From Peribacillus deserti (GTDB taxonomy: Bacteria > Bacillota > Bacilli > Bacillales > DSM-1321), in assembly GCF_016909175.1 (NCBI RefSeq), contig NZ_JAFBFI010000001.1, positions 62,001 through 126,000 of the forward strand: a DNA stretch of 64,000 nt. Direction: 5' to 3'. This document shows positions 1 through 10,705 of this stretch, one piece after another. How positions within the stretch are numbered: position 1 is the first letter of the stretch; every line of letters begins with the position of its first letter. The translations under genes were made by a program, and so were the position numbers. Under the pieces are notes generated by a model. That model searched no databases. It was given only the letters and a program-made list of their open reading frames with translations, and was not told the DNA's origin.

Positions 1-137
1 CATTAAATACAGAAGCTGAATTTCTTATAAGTCCGTTCAGGATTTCTCTCATATGGAAACTGGTATTATTCATTTTATTCTTGGAAGTATCCTTTTTTCG
101 CGGAAGTAAGAGGTTTAAAGTTGATGTGTCAGATTGA

Positions 138-1766
<1,629 letters not shown>

Positions 1767-1767
1767 A

Positions 1768-1892
1768 AGCGAAAGCGCCTTGGTCAGCCCCGAAAAGCAT
1801 AAGACGAGCAGGCCGTGAGAAGCGGTTTTCCTTTCCATGGACTGATCGGCTTATGGGCCTCGAGGGGCTAGTAGGCGCTGTAGCTGGATACC
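1768..1892. repeat. Imperfect palindromic dispersed element behind pyrG
   Basis: Begins two bases after the pyrG stop. Three blocks on the left (GCGCCT 1775-1780, AGCCCC 1786-1791, CATAAG 1798-1803) pair in order with three on the right (CTTATG 1850-1855, GGGGCT 1864-1869, AGGCGC 1873-1878), giving one long hairpin with bulges. I recognise the style from intergenic palindromic repeats of other Bacillaceae, but only one copy is present here. A structured RNA tail of pyrG is the alternative reading. Confidence 0.6.
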
Positions 1893-1897
1893 AAACG

Positions 1898-1930
1898 AAA
1901 AAAGCTGAACCGCCTGGTTCAGCTTTTTTT
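1898..1930. terminator. Bidirectional terminator between pyrG and the DUF2529 gene
   Basis: Perfect 14-bp stem (1898-1911 with 1916-1929), loop GCCT, flanked by an A-run on the left and a T-run on the right, so it can end both convergent transcripts. Confidence 0.93.
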
Positions 1931-1936
1931 ATTTCC

Positions 1937-2464
1937 CTATTCTTCGTTATACTCTTTGATAATTTCTTCGATGTTAAATTTTAGTCCGTGGTAGGCAAAT
2001 AAGGCTGCCATGAGGGATGGGAAGCCGAACCTTGTGCCTGATTCGTCAGGAAGGAGGGCTCTGGTCAGCTTGGTGTCGATATGTACATCAGCGAGTTCGG
2101 CAAGTTCATTCGTCCCGTCTTTTTGGATAGCGGAGACCGCAACAAAGGATATATCTCTTGCCTGCAGCTCCTTTGCAAGGGAAACGGCTTTCAGATCATC
2201 AGCAAATCTAGTGAAAACGAGCACTCTGTCAGCAGGCGTAATGTCTGAAATGTTCACAAAAGGCTTAACAAAAGCGAGGGGTTCAGCTCCATCAATTGCT
2301 TCGTGTAAAATTCCCTGCATTTCACCAAATCCTTGGAGATAAAGCGTTCCTTCACTAACAACAGCCTGGCACAAAAGCCTTGCTCCGTCCTCCATTGTAA
2401 ATTCTTCTTGATCTATAATTTTTTTGTACACCCCAGTAAGCTGGGTGGAAAATATTTTTAGCAT
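1937..2464 (-). CDS. DUF2529 family protein (YwjG-like)
   Basis: A 175-residue cytoplasmic protein of the DUF2529 family, which has a sugar-isomerase (SIS)-like Rossmann fold but no established reaction. The central LYLQGFGEM and VLVFTRFADD stretches fit strands and loops of that fold. There is no signal peptide or membrane segment. It lies convergent to pyrG and divergent from spo0F, the same place and orientation as ywjG in B. subtilis. An AAAGGGG ribosome site precedes the ATG. Family placement rests on sequence character and synteny; function is unknown. Confidence 0.85.
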   Translation of the reverse strand: MLKIFSTQLTGVYKKIIDQEEFTMEDGARLLCQAVVSEGTLYLQGFGEMQGILHEAIDGAEPLAFVKPFVNISDITPADRVLVFTRFADDLKAVSLAKELQARDISFVAVSAIQKDGTNELAELADVHIDTKLTRALLPDESGTRFGFPSLMAALFAYHGLKFNIEEIIKEYNEE

Positions 2465-2591
2465 GAATAAAACCCCTTTAAATAGACTCTATCTTCCTAT
2501 ATATCATAACCCTTTATATTTCGCACTAGTTGTATACTGAAGTAGAATGTATCATATCAGGCGCTATTTTTTATAAAACTCTCTCATTGTT

Positions 2592-2621
2592 GCAGGAATT
2601 TTGAAGAATTAGGGCGAAATA
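2592..2621 (+). promoter_or_regulatory. Candidate sigma-H promoter of spo0F
   Basis: GCAGGAATT (2592-2600) matches the sigma-H -35 consensus RNAGGAWWW. After a 12-base spacer, GGCGAAATA (from 2613) matches RNNGAATWW at all but one position. spo0F is a known sigma-H target in B. subtilis. The link is by motif and synteny only. Confidence 0.55.
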
Positions 2622-2709
2622 ATTAAGGTATGCTCTGCAGACTATGGAAATATTTACATATACTACCGGCGCCTATGCGATATTTATACAGAGAAAAGGG
2701 GTAAAAGGA

Positions 2710-3072
2710 ATGGCTAGAAGAGTACTGATTGTGGATGACCAATTTGGTATACGTATACTTTTAAACGAAGTTCTTCAAAGAGAAGGATATGAAACCTTCC
2801 AGGCTGCTAATGGACCTCAGGCACTGGATATTGTCAAAAAATACCCGCCTGACCTTGTGCTTTTGGATATGAAGATTCCTGGGATGGATGGAATAGAGAT
2901 CTTGAAAAGAATGAAGCAGATGGACCAAAACATTAGAATTATAATCATGACGGCCTATGGAGAACTGGATATGATTCAGGAAGCACGTGATCTCGGAGCG
3001 CTGACTCATTTCGCTAAACCATTCGATATTGATGACATCCGAAAGGCTGTAAGAGAAAATATATTAGTGTAA
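2710..3072 (+). CDS. spo0F: Sporulation phosphorelay response regulator Spo0F
   Basis: Single-domain receiver protein that takes phosphate from the sporulation sensor kinases and passes it to Spo0B, leading to Spo0A~P. The acidic pocket Asp9/Asp10, phosphorylated Asp53 (LLDMKIPG), Thr81 (MTAYGE) and Lys103 (FAKPF) are all present. No output domain follows. The open frame extends upstream to 2644, but the ATG at 2710 has an AGGGG site eight bases ahead and gives the usual ~120 residues, so I chose it. A sigma-H-like promoter lies about 90 bases upstream. The gene is monocistronic between the divergent DUF2529 gene and fbaA. Confidence 0.97.
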   Translation: MARRVLIVDDQFGIRILLNEVLQREGYETFQAANGPQALDIVKKYPPDLVLLDMKIPGMDGIEILKRMKQMDQNIRIIIMTAYGELDMIQEARDLGALTHFAKPFDIDDIRKAVRENILV

Positions 3073-3311
3073 GCCCTATCAATATTTGTAATTTTCTAGC
3101 AGTGTTCACATTTCAAGAAAAAACCTTAAATTTAGTAGAACGGGCATGGCTAATTTGTTGCTCATTGCACAATCAATTGATATGCTTAGAATGATTTTTA
3201 AAACCCTTCTGAATTCTTAGCGTATAGCAGCCTTTCTTTAAAGGTAAAATTTTAGAAGGGAACTCTGCATTTGCATGTAATATATAGTTCTACTTTTAAG
3301 GAGGAAACAAA

Positions 3312-4169
3312 ATGCCTTTAGTTTCTATGAAAGAAATGCTGAACAAAGCACTTGAAGGTAAGTATGCAGTCGGCCAATATAATATTAACAATCTAGAATG
3401 GACACAAGCCATTTTAGCAGCAGCTGAGCAGGAAAAATCTCCGGTTATTCTTGGTGTATCCGAGGGTGCAGCACGCCATATGGGTGGTTTCTATACTACT
3501 GTTATGATGGTAAAAGGATTATTGGAAGATATGAAAATTACCGTTCCAGTTGCTATCCATCTGGATCACGGTTCAAGCTTTGAAAAATGTAAAGAAGCGA
3601 TTGATGCTGGTTTCACATCAGTAATGATCGATGCTTCACACCATCCATTTGAAGAGAATGTTGAAACTACTACTAAAGTGGTTGAATATGCTCATTCAAA
3701 AGGTGTTTCTGTTGAAGCAGAACTTGGTGTTGTCGGCGGACAAGAGGACGATGTAGTAGCTGAAGGTGTTATCTATGCAGATCCAAAAGAGTGTGCAGAG
3801 TTAGTTAAGCGTACTGGCGTTGACTGCATTGCTCCAGCACTAGGATCTGTTCACGGACCATACAAAGGTGAACCAAACCTAGGCTTCAAAGAAATGGAAG
3901 AAGTTCGTGATTCAACTGGTATTCCATTAGTTCTTCACGGAGGAACTGGGATCCCGACTCACGATATCCAAAAATCTATTTCTTTAGGTACTTCAAAAAT
4001 TAACGTGAACACAGAGAACCAAATTTCATTCACGAAAGCGGTTCGTGAAGCACTTAATAAAGACCAGGAAGTATATGATCCACGTAAATATATCGTTCCA
4101 GGCCGCGAAGCAATAAAAGAAACAGTTGCCGGAAAAATGCGCGAATTCGGTTCAAGCAACCAGGCATAA
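3312..4169 (+). CDS. fbaA: Class II fructose-bisphosphate aldolase
   Basis: Glycolytic and gluconeogenic enzyme that splits fructose 1,6-bisphosphate into DHAP and glyceraldehyde 3-phosphate through a metal-bound enediolate. It has 285 residues, normal for the class IIA Gram-positive type. Visible active-site residues are His83 and Asp85 in HLDHGSS, Glu in [10 protein letters not shown], His181 (SVHGPYKG) and His209 (LHGGTG), the last three being Zn ligands or their neighbours. An AAGGAGG site precedes the ATG. spo0F-fbaA-tal is the B. subtilis order. A strong terminator follows, so tal is probably read from its own promoter or by readthrough. Confidence 0.98.
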   Translation: MPLVSMKEMLNKALEGKYAVGQYNINNLEWTQAILAAAEQEKSPVILGVSEGAARHMGGFYTTVMMVKGLLEDMKITVPVAIHLDHGSSFEKCKEAIDAGFTSVMIDASHHPFEENVETTTKVVEYAHSKGVSVEAELGVVGGQEDDVVAEGVIYADPKECAELVKRTGVDCIAPALGSVHGPYKGEPNLGFKEMEEVRDSTGIPLVLHGGTGIPTHDIQKSISLGTSKINVNTENQISFTKAVREALNKDQEVYDPRKYIVPGREAIKETVAGKMREFGSSNQA

Positions 4170-4182
4170 TTTGACAAGAATC

Positions 4183-4211
4183 GAAACCACTATCCAGTGG
4201 TTTCGGTTTTT
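4183..4211 (+). terminator. Terminator of fbaA
   Basis: 8-bp perfect stem GAAACCAC/GTGGTTTC with a six-base loop, followed by GGTTTTT. Confidence 0.88.
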
Positions 4212-4298
4212 CATATAAAGCAGACTTAGCAAGGATTCTATCCTTTTTATTTTTGGTGTCATATGATTGAAAATTTCGACAAAAAGTGAGGGAATACA

Positions 4299-4949
4299 AT
4301 GAAATTCTTTATTGATACTGCTAATATAGAAGAAATCCGTGAAGTTCACGCTCTTGGTCTGTTATCTGGTGTGACTACCAATCCATCTCTGGTAGCGAAG
4401 GAAAAGAATGTCACCTTTCACGAAAGATTAAGAGAAATCACGAGCCTGGTAAAAGGTTCAGTAAGTGCAGAAGTTATTTCATTGGATTCAGAAGGCATGA
4501 TTAAAGAAGCAGAGGAACTAACTGCCATTGCACCTAACATCACAATCAAAGTTCCCATGACACCCGACGGCCTAAAAACCGTTCATCATTTATCCCAGCA
4601 GGGAATAAAAACGAATGTAACTCTTATCTTCAATGCCAATCAGGCACTATTAGCCGCTCGAGCCGGCGCTTCTTATGTATCTCCTTTTTTAGGCCGCCTG
4701 GATGATATCGGCCAGGATGGGCTTCAGTTAATTTCTGATATAGCTGATATATTCAATATTCATGGTCTGGAGGCAGAAATCATTGCTGCATCCATCCGCC
4801 ATCCTCTTCATGTTACAGAAGCAGCCATCAGAGGGGCTCACATCGCAACGATCCCATATAAAGTTCTCATGCAATTATTCCATCACCCGCTTACAGATAA
4901 AGGAATTGAAGCATTCCTGGCTGACTGGAAATCAAGAGAGAGCGTTTAA
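4299..4949 (+). CDS. tal: Transaldolase (small TalC/fructose-6-phosphate aldolase type)
   Basis: Class I aldolase-fold enzyme of the pentose phosphate pathway that moves a dihydroxyacetone unit between sugar phosphates. At 216 residues it belongs to the short TalC/MipB subfamily (YwjH in B. subtilis), not the long TalB type. The Schiff-base lysine is Lys84 in [14 protein letters not shown] at the N-terminus and GVTTNPSL at 24-31 are family hallmarks. An AGTGAGGG site precedes the ATG. A 14-bp palindrome AGCGTTTAAACGCT (4941-4954) spans the stop codon. Whether it acts as a transaldolase or as an F6P aldolase cannot be decided from sequence. Confidence 0.95.
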   Translation: MKFFIDTANIEEIREVHALGLLSGVTTNPSLVAKEKNVTFHERLREITSLVKGSVSAEVISLDSEGMIKEAEELTAIAPNITIKVPMTPDGLKTVHHLSQQGIKTNVTLIFNANQALLAARAGASYVSPFLGRLDDIGQDGLQLISDIADIFNIHGLEAEIIAASIRHPLHVTEAAIRGAHIATIPYKVLMQLFHHPLTDKGIEAFLADWKSRESV

Positions 4950-5339
4950 ACGCTTTCAAAATAAACTGATTTCGCTTAGACTGTTGTATGTAGTGAATGA
5001 AGAGTATATACAGTCTGAGCTTTAGAGCTCTTTTCTTACTAGTTATGTTTGCTGGTAACAATCCCTCTTATTCAAGGGCAGGAAGAGAGCCTGATTTATA
5101 ACCGTGTTATTCCTTTCCTGGTGATTTCATTTCAAAACGAAGCTCGAGGCGGATCTTGTGAGTAAATTATAATTTTTGGTAAATATTTATATTTTCGTTA
5201 CATGATTTTTCGTTTTTTGTGTAAACTAGACCATAAAGAATTCTGTCGTTTTATGTAAGTTTCGTATGGAAAAATATACCTCAACACAGGCCGCTTTTGC
5301 AGCAATAATTACTGCTTTGGCATAGAAGGGAGTTAAACC
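4950..5339. other. Intergenic stretch tal-murA2
   Basis: No gene seen. A short GAGCT-TTAG-AGCTC hairpin followed by TTTT (about 5018-5035) could be a weak terminator for tal. The second half is AT-rich and must hold the murA2 promoter, but I could not pick a convincing -35/-10 pair. Confidence 0.5.
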
Positions 5340-6626
5340 ATGGAAAAACTAAAAATCGCTGGCGGTTATCCACTAAAAGGATCAATTAGAGTGAGCGGAG
5401 CTAAAAATAGTGCTGTTGCCTTAATCCCAGCTACCATTCTGGCAGATTCGCCGGTTACAATAGAAGGTCTTCCTGAAATATCTGATGTAGAAATATTAAA
5501 AGGGCTGTTAGAGGAAATTGGAGGCAGCGTCACGTTTTCAGATAATGAAATGAGCGTAGATCCTTCTACTATGGTTTCTATGCCGCTTCCAAATGGAAGA
5601 GTAAAGAAACTGCGTGCTTCTTATTATTTAATGGGAGCCATGCTTGGCCGTTTCAAGAAAGCTGTTATCGGGCTTCCTGGCGGCTGCCATTTAGGTCCCC
5701 GTCCCATTGATCAGCATATAAAAGGGTTTGAAGCACTTGGTGCCCAAATCACAAACGAACAGGGAGCCATTTACCTGCGGGCTGATGAACTTCGGGGCGC
5801 GAAAATTTATCTGGATGTTGTCAGTGTTGGTGCAACTATTAACATCATGCTCGCAGCTGTACTTGCTAAAGGCCGCACCACGATTGAAAATGCAGCAAAA
5901 GAACCGGAAATAATCGATGTAGCGACACTTCTTACAAATATGGGAGCGCGGATAAAAGGGGCAGGAACGGATATTATCCGCATTGATGGAGTTGAAAGCC
6001 TTCACGGCTGCCGCCATACTATTATTCCTGACAGAATTGAAGCAGGGACCTTCATGATTCTGGCCGCCGCTGCAGGCGATGGCATCTTAATTGATAATGT
6101 TATTCCGCAGCATCTAGAATCACTTACTGCTAAACTTAGAGAAATGGGAATAACTGTGGAAACCGGCGATGACCAGATCTTTGTTGCTCCAGGACCGAAG
6201 CTAAAGACAGTTGATATTAAAACACTGGTATATCCAGGTTTTCCAACAGACCTGCAGCAGCCATTTACAACTCTGCTTACAAAGGCAGCAGGCTCCGCGG
6301 TGGTTACGGATACGATTTATGGCGCGCGCTTTAAGCATATTGATGAATTAAGGCGCATGAATGCCAATATTAAAGTAGAAGGACGTTCAGCAATCGTAAC
6401 GGGTCCTGTTCAGCTTCAGGGCGCTAAAGTAAAAGCGAGCGACCTGCGTGCGGGGGCCGCTCTTGTTATCGCCGGCCTTATGGCTGAAGGCATTACAGAA
6501 ATCACAGGCCTTGAACATATCGATAGAGGCTACAGTATGTTAGAAGAAAAATTAACCGGGCTTGGAGCCACGATCTGGCGGGAAAAATTAACACCAGAAG
6601 AAGCAGAACAGCTAAAAAGCTCTTAA
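5340..6626 (+). CDS. murA2: UDP-N-acetylglucosamine 1-carboxyvinyltransferase 2 (MurA2/MurZ)
   Basis: Transfers enolpyruvate from PEP to UDP-GlcNAc, the committed step of peptidoglycan precursor synthesis. The 428 residues carry Lys22 (AKNS) and the fosfomycin target Cys116 in [21 protein letters not shown] and PGFPTDLQ are further family motifs. A second paralogue (murA1) lies at 47.8 kb. This copy, between tal and glpX, corresponds to B. subtilis murAB (murZ), which is dispensable there while murAA is the main enzyme. An AAGGGAG site precedes the ATG. Both copies have an intact active site, so both should be functional. Confidence 0.97.
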   Translation: MEKLKIAGGYPLKGSIRVSGAKNSAVALIPATILADSPVTIEGLPEISDVEILKGLLEEIGGSVTFSDNEMSVDPSTMVSMPLPNGRVKKLRASYYLMGAMLGRFKKAVIGLPGGCHLGPRPIDQHIKGFEALGAQITNEQGAIYLRADELRGAKIYLDVVSVGATINIMLAAVLAKGRTTIENAAKEPEIIDVATLLTNMGARIKGAGTDIIRIDGVESLHGCRHTIIPDRIEAGTFMILAAAAGDGILIDNVIPQHLESLTAKLREMGITVETGDDQIFVAPGPKLKTVDIKTLVYPGFPTDLQQPFTTLLTKAAGSAVVTDTIYGARFKHIDELRRMNANIKVEGRSAIVTGPVQLQGAKVKASDLRAGAALVIAGLMAEGITEITGLEHIDRGYSMLEEKLTGLGATIWREKLTPEEAEQLKSS

Positions 6627-6643
6627 TGAGGATACAGATTCCG

Positions 6644-6683
6644 TTGAATGTGTTATAATTAATTGTATAATGTGTTATACAAT
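6644..6683 (+). promoter_or_regulatory. glpX promoter with overlapping operator-like repeats
   Basis: -35 TTGAAT (6644-6649), 16-base spacer, -10 TATAAT (6666-6671). Two identical 11-bp copies of AATGTGTTATA start at 6647 and 6669, exactly 22 bp apart. An inverted repeat ATTGTATA/TATACAAT (6662-6669 and 6676-6683) overlaps the -10. This layout suggests a repressor site on the glpX promoter; the regulator is unknown. Confidence 0.55.
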
Positions 6684-6721
6684 TAAAATTCTATAATAGA
6701 TGTAACGCAGGGGGAATCGCA

Positions 6722-7684
6722 GTGGAAAGAAGTTTATCGATGGAACTAGTCAGGGTGACTGAGGCAGCAGCCCTTGCATCTGCAAGGTGGATGGGAAGAG
6801 GCAAGAAAGACGAAGCAGACGGTGCGGCCACTTCGGCTATGCGTGACGTTTTTGACACCGTGCCCATGAAAGGGACTGTTGTAATCGGCGAAGGAGAAAT
6901 GGATGAAGCTCCCATGCTCTTTATCGGTGAAAAGCTTGGCACTGGATACGGGCCAAGAGTCGATGTCGCGGTAGACCCGCTTGAGGGAACGAATATTGTT
7001 GCTTCAGGAGGCTGGAATGCCCTGGCAGTTTTAGCGGTAGCAGACCACGGGAATCTGCTTCATGCACCTGATATGTATATGGACAAGATCGCTGTCGGTC
7101 CTGAAGCTGTCGGGCAGGTCGATATTAATGCCTCTGTTATGGACAACTTAAAAGCTGTGGCCAAAGCCAAAAATAAGGATATTGAAGATTTGGTTGCTAC
7201 TGTGCTGAATAGGCCGCGCCATCAGGATATTATTAATCAGCTTAGAGAAGCAGGAGCAAGAATTAAGCTCATTAATGATGGTGATGTGGCAGGTGCCATT
7301 AACACGGCCTTTGACACTACTGGTGTAGATATTTTATTTGGATCTGGGGGAGCCCCGGAAGGAGTTCTTGCAGCAGTCGCATTAAAATGTTTAGGCGGCG
7401 AAATTCAGGGGAAATTATTACCTCAGAGTGATGAAGAATTAGCCAGGTGTTTGAAAATGGGCTTAGATGTCAATAAAGTACTTAGGATGGAAGATCTCGT
7501 AAAAGGCGATGACGCCATTTTTGCGGCTACCGGTGTTACAGACGGCGAGCTGCTTCGCGGCGTACAGTATAAAGGTTTTTATGGAGAAACTCATTCATTG
7601 GTTATGCGCGCCAAATCAGGGACGGTCCGGTTTATTGACGGCCGCCACAGCTTAAACAAAAAACCTAATCTAGTTATTCGATAA
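6722..7684 (+). CDS. glpX: Class II fructose-1,6-bisphosphatase GlpX
   Basis: Hydrolyses fructose 1,6-bisphosphate to fructose 6-phosphate for gluconeogenesis. The 320 residues match the class II (GlpX) family. The metal-binding motifs are [11 protein letters not shown] (about 59-69) and the inositol-phosphatase-like DPLEGTN (about 87-93). It starts at GTG 6722 behind AGGGGGAAT. The gene sits between murA2 and rho, as ywjI does in B. subtilis. It has its own sigma-A-like promoter with operator-like repeats. A moderate hairpin (7693-7714) follows the stop. Confidence 0.95.
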   Translation: MERSLSMELVRVTEAAALASARWMGRGKKDEADGAATSAMRDVFDTVPMKGTVVIGEGEMDEAPMLFIGEKLGTGYGPRVDVAVDPLEGTNIVASGGWNALAVLAVADHGNLLHAPDMYMDKIAVGPEAVGQVDINASVMDNLKAVAKAKNKDIEDLVATVLNRPRHQDIINQLREAGARIKLINDGDVAGAINTAFDTTGVDILFGSGGAPEGVLAAVALKCLGGEIQGKLLPQSDEELARCLKMGLDVNKVLRMEDLVKGDDAIFAATGVTDGELLRGVQYKGFYGETHSLVMRAKSGTVRFIDGRHSLNKKPNLVIR

Positions 7685-7922
7685 ACAAGGATAAGCGGGC
7701 GGCTTCGCTCGCTTCCTTGATTTTAATAGGTCCGCGGTAATTGTCGTAAACTGGCTCACGATCCCCATACAGCGGGAGCAGGAAAAAATCTTTTGCCAGC
7801 AGAATACTAGAAAAGAATAAGTTTCTGCTGATAATAGGGTCAGGAAACTGCTGGAAACCCTCTAGCGTAGCAATCCCTGCTGCTTTTGAATTAGCAGAAA
7901 CTTCTAACGGTTTTGGAATCTT
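7674..7922 (-). pseudogene. Possible gene remnant, open frame without a start codon
   Basis: On the minus strand an 82-codon stop-to-stop frame reads with protein-like composition (it includes DPIISRNLFFSS, PLYGDREPVYDNYR and [16 protein letters not shown]) but has no ATG, GTG or well-placed TTG near its upstream stop (7923-7925). It overlaps the last 11 bases of glpX and covers most of the glpX-rho gap. I do not recognise the family. It may be the 3' end of a decayed gene or chance. Confidence 0.3.
7693..7714 (+). terminator. Candidate weak terminator of glpX
   Basis: 9-bp stem AAGCGGGCG/CGCTCGCTT (one G-T pair) with loop GCTT, followed by CCTTGATTTT instead of a clean T-run. It may be a partial or Rho-assisted terminator. 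Confidence 0.45.
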
Positions 7923-7940
7923 TCAGCTAATCAAAAATAG

Positions 7941-7969
7941 TTGAATATTTATTTTAAAGCAAGTAAAAT
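7941..7969 (+). promoter_or_regulatory. Candidate sigma-A promoter and pyrimidine-rich leader of rho
   Basis: TTGAAT (7941-7946), 17-base spacer, TAAAAT (7964-7969). The ~100-base leader that follows is poor in G and rich in pyrimidine runs (for example CTTCAAACTTACTCC and CCTTCCTTC), which resembles a Rho loading site. rho is autoregulated in B. subtilis, so feedback through this leader is a reasonable inference. Confidence 0.5.
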
Positions 7970-8078
7970 AAAGCTTGTTTTTAATCCTGTGAAATTTCTT
8001 CAAACTTACTCCAAGTTAAAGAACCTTCCTTCAATTTTCTTTCCTGGTGTTAGCTAATCTAAAAAGAGTGGTGTCATA

Positions 8079-9365
8079 ATGAATTTAACAATTTCAAAAT
8101 TAGAAACGATGAAGCTTAAAGAGCTTTATGAATTAGCGCGCGAATTTAAAGTTTCCTACTATAGCAAATTGACAAAGAAAGAGCTTATTTTTGCTATTCT
8201 AAAAGCGAGAGCTGAACAAGATGGACTGTTGTTCATGGAAGGCGTATTAGAAATCATTCCTTCTGAAGGATTTGGCTTCCTGCGCCCGATCAATTATTCG
8301 TCCAGCTCTGAAGATATATATATATCAGCATCACAGATCCGCCGCTTTGACCTTCGGAACGGGGACAAAGTTTCAGGTAAGGTCCGCCCTCCAAAGGAAA
8401 ATGAAAGATATTACGGCTTGCTCCATGTTGAGGCTGTAAATGGCGACGATCCCGAATCTGCGAAAGAACGGGTGCATTTCCCTGGATTGACTCCTCTGTA
8501 TCCGGACCGCCAGATGATGCTGGAAACGACCCAGAAGAATCTTTCTACCCGTATTATGGACTTGATTGCTCCAGTTGGTTTTGGCCAGCGCGGATTGATT
8601 GTTGCGCCTCCAAAAGCTGGTAAAACAATTCTTTTAAAAGAAATTGCCAATGCCATTACAGTGATCCATCCAGAGGCTGAGCTAATCGTTCTCCTGATCG
8701 ATGAGCGCCCTGAGGAAGTAACCGATATTGAACGTTCGGTTGCCGGTGATGTTGTAAGTTCAACATTTGATCAGGTCCCTGAAAATCATATAAAAGTGGC
8801 TGAATTGGTATTAGAGCGTGCGATGCGTTTAGTGGAGCATAAACGGGATGTAATTATCCTGATGGACAGCATTACCCGTCTTGCCCGTGCCTACAACCTT
8901 GTAATCCCGCCAAGCGGCCGGACATTGTCCGGTGGTATTGATCCTGCGGCCTTCCATAGGCCGAAGCGATTCTTTGGAGCAGCACGTAATATTGAGGAAG
9001 GCGGAAGCTTAACCATTTTAGCAACTGCGCTTGTAGATACAGGATCCCGGATGGATGATGTTATTTATGAAGAATTCAAAGGTACAGGCAACTTAGAGCT
9101 TCACCTGGACCGCTCACTTGCTGAAAAACGTATTTTCCCAGCCATCGATATCCGCCGGTCTGGAACACGTAAAGAAGAGCTTCTTATTCCTAAAAATCAT
9201 TTGGACAAATTATGGGCGATTCGTAAATCAATGTCCGATTCACCTGATTTTGCAGAAAGATTCTTGCGCAAGCTCAAATCTACTAAGAGCAATGAGGACT
9301 TCTTCAGCGTCTTAGATGAAGAAATGAAGAAAAACCAAAACGGTTCTTCAAAACGCTCATTGTAA
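8079..9365 (+). CDS. rho: Transcription termination factor Rho
   Basis: Hexameric RNA-dependent ATPase that terminates transcription. The 428 residues comprise an N-terminal Rho_N helical domain (about 1-45), a cold-shock/OB RNA-binding domain (about 50-115, with EGFGFLRP) and a RecA-like ATPase. Walker A is APPKAGKT, Walker B is [14 protein letters not shown], and [12 protein letters not shown] and [12 protein letters not shown] are typical of the Q- and R-loop regions. There is no long inserted arginine-rich segment as found in actinobacterial Rho. An AAAGAGTGG site is close to the ATG. It is followed by rpmE, as in B. subtilis. Confidence 0.97.
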   Translation: MNLTISKLETMKLKELYELAREFKVSYYSKLTKKELIFAILKARAEQDGLLFMEGVLEIIPSEGFGFLRPINYSSSSEDIYISASQIRRFDLRNGDKVSGKVRPPKENERYYGLLHVEAVNGDDPESAKERVHFPGLTPLYPDRQMMLETTQKNLSTRIMDLIAPVGFGQRGLIVAPPKAGKTILLKEIANAITVIHPEAELIVLLIDERPEEVTDIERSVAGDVVSSTFDQVPENHIKVAELVLERAMRLVEHKRDVIILMDSITRLARAYNLVIPPSGRTLSGGIDPAAFHRPKRFFGAARNIEEGGSLTILATALVDTGSRMDDVIYEEFKGTGNLELHLDRSLAEKRIFPAIDIRRSGTRKEELLIPKNHLDKLWAIRKSMSDSPDFAERFLRKLKSTKSNEDFFSVLDEEMKKNQNGSSKRSL

Positions 9366-9380
9366 ATTTTTGATAGACTC

Positions 9381-9409
9381 TTGCAAATTACATCATACCT
9401 TGCTATAAT
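9381..9409 (+). promoter_or_regulatory. Sigma-A promoter of rpmE
   Basis: TTGCAA (9381-9386), exact 17-base spacer, TATAAT (9404-9409), immediately after the rho stop. Confidence 0.75.
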
Positions 9410-9414
9410 AAAGC

Positions 9415-9500
9415 TAATGTGTTTTGAATAAACATGTGGCGGGCAATTGGCCAGCCGCATTCTAACGTAATAAACTCTGTTTCAGTATGACTCAGGGCGG
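9415..9500 (+). promoter_or_regulatory. Possible L31 autoregulatory leader
   Basis: About 90 bases separate the promoter from the rpmE start and contain a hairpin-forming segment (GGCGGGCAATTGGCC, about 9437-9451, next to AGCCGC). L31 leader RNAs have been described in Firmicutes. Assignment here is tentative, as I could not test the consensus. Confidence 0.3.
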
Positions 9501-9515
9501 AAGGAGATGAAAAGA

Positions 9516-9716
9516 ATGAAAACAGGAATTCATCCAAACTACAATAAAATTACCGTAACATGTGCTTGTGGTAATACTTTTGAAACTGGTTCTGTAAAAA
9601 ATGATATCCGCGTAGAAACTTGTTCAGAATGTCATCCATTCTACACTGGACGTCAAAAATTCGCTGAAGCTGGCGGACGTGTTGACCGTTTCAACAAGAA
9701 ATACGGCATTAAATAA
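9516..9716 (+). CDS. rpmE: 50S ribosomal protein bL31 (zinc-binding type)
   Basis: Large-subunit protein at the central protuberance. The 66 residues carry the full zinc ribbon: Cys16, Cys18, Cys36 and Cys39 (CAC...CSEC). It is thus the C+ form, which in B. subtilis is replaced by the zinc-free paralogue under zinc starvation. An upstream in-frame ATG exists at 9507, but it directly abuts the AAGGAG site (9501-9506). The ATG at 9516 has nine-base spacing and gives the family N-terminus MKTGIHP, so I chose it. Confidence 0.97.
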   Translation: MKTGIHPNYNKITVTCACGNTFETGSVKNDIRVETCSECHPFYTGRQKFAEAGGRVDRFNKKYGIK

Positions 9717-9734
9717 TCAACAAAAATATGTACA

Positions 9735-9767
9735 AACAGGCAAGAACTTTCCTTGCCTGTTTTTTTA
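9735..9767 (+). terminator. Terminator of rpmE
   Basis: 10-bp stem AACAGGCAAG/CTTGCCTGTT, seven-base loop, run of seven T. Confidence 0.93.
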
Positions 9768-9834
9768 AGGCTTTATTTACATATTTCTGCTGTTTTTATG
9801 CCTATTTAGGCTATAACGAAGTTGAATATAATTG

Positions 9835-9865
9835 AAACCCGCCGGGGTGGCGGGTTTTCATTTTT
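9835..9865 (+). terminator. Second terminator between rpmE and tdk
   Basis: 9-bp stem AAACCCGCC/GGCGGGTTT, followed by TTCATTTTT. Confidence 0.75.
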
Positions 9866-9997
9866 ACAATGATGAACCCGTCATTCATGAATCATGGGGG
9901 ACGGGGAATAGTAATGGTAAGGATTATTTTACCGCTGAACTTATAAATAATAACTGTTAACATATAGATTCAAAGTGTGGAAGGGAGAGCCTAGTTC

Positions 9998-10621
9998 ATG
10001 TATGTAATGAAACAAACAGGCTGGATGGAACTCATTTGCGGAAGCATGTTCTCGGGGAAATCTGAGGAGTTAATCAGAAGAGTACGCCGCGCACAATTTG
10101 CCAAACAAAGGATTATCGTTTTCAAGCCTGCTATTGATAATCGATATAGTGAAGAATCTGTCGTCTCTCATAATGGCTCTTCTTTCACAGCAAAGCCTAT
10201 TTCAAAATCAACCGACATTTTCAAGGAGATCCATCCGGATGTAGATGTAATCGCCATTGATGAGGTTCAATTTTTTGATGAGGAAATTATTCAGGTTGCC
10301 CAGCATCTTGCTGACAGCGGCTATCATGTCATTTTAGCAGGACTCGATCAGGATTTCCGCGGTGAGCCCTTTGGCCCTGTGCCGATGCTCATGTCTCTGG
10401 CTGAATCAGTCACAAAGCTTCAGGCTGTATGTGCTGTCTGCGGTTCACCCGCAAGCAGAACTCAACGGCTGATTGATGGCAGGCCTGCCTCTTACAATGA
10501 TCCGGTCATCATGGTTGGAGCCTCTGAGGCTTACGAGCCGCGCTGCCGCCATCACCATGAGGTGCCTGGAAAAGAAGATGTCCTCAAAGAACATACGAAA
10601 ACAATCACTAAGTCTTTTTAA
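9998..10621 (+). CDS. tdk: Thymidine kinase
   Basis: Phosphorylates thymidine to dTMP for salvage. The 207 residues are of the type II (TK1-like) family: P-loop [10 protein letters not shown] (about 16-25), DEVQFFD, the flexible lasso region, and a structural zinc site built from [13 protein letters not shown] plus a second Cys in [10 protein letters not shown]. The MYVMKQ start at 9998 agrees with the B. subtilis protein and has an AAGGGAG site upstream. The C-terminus runs a few residues past the usual end. It sits behind rpmE as in B. subtilis. Confidence 0.97.
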   Translation: MYVMKQTGWMELICGSMFSGKSEELIRRVRRAQFAKQRIIVFKPAIDNRYSEESVVSHNGSSFTAKPISKSTDIFKEIHPDVDVIAIDEVQFFDEEIIQVAQHLADSGYHVILAGLDQDFRGEPFGPVPMLMSLAESVTKLQAVCAVCGSPASRTQRLIDGRPASYNDPVIMVGASEAYEPRCRHHHEVPGKEDVLKEHTKTITKSF

Positions 10622-10705
10622 CTCTGTGAAGGGAATGCTCCTTCATACAAACAGGAGCGGTCCCGATGAGTCAAACATATAGGGGCGGCTCCTTCTTTTA
10701 TTTTT

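Noticed and set aside
2592-2709. Spo0A boxes in front of spo0F
   Set aside because: No TGTCGAA or TTCGACA match was found in the gap, so only the sigma-H promoter is listed.
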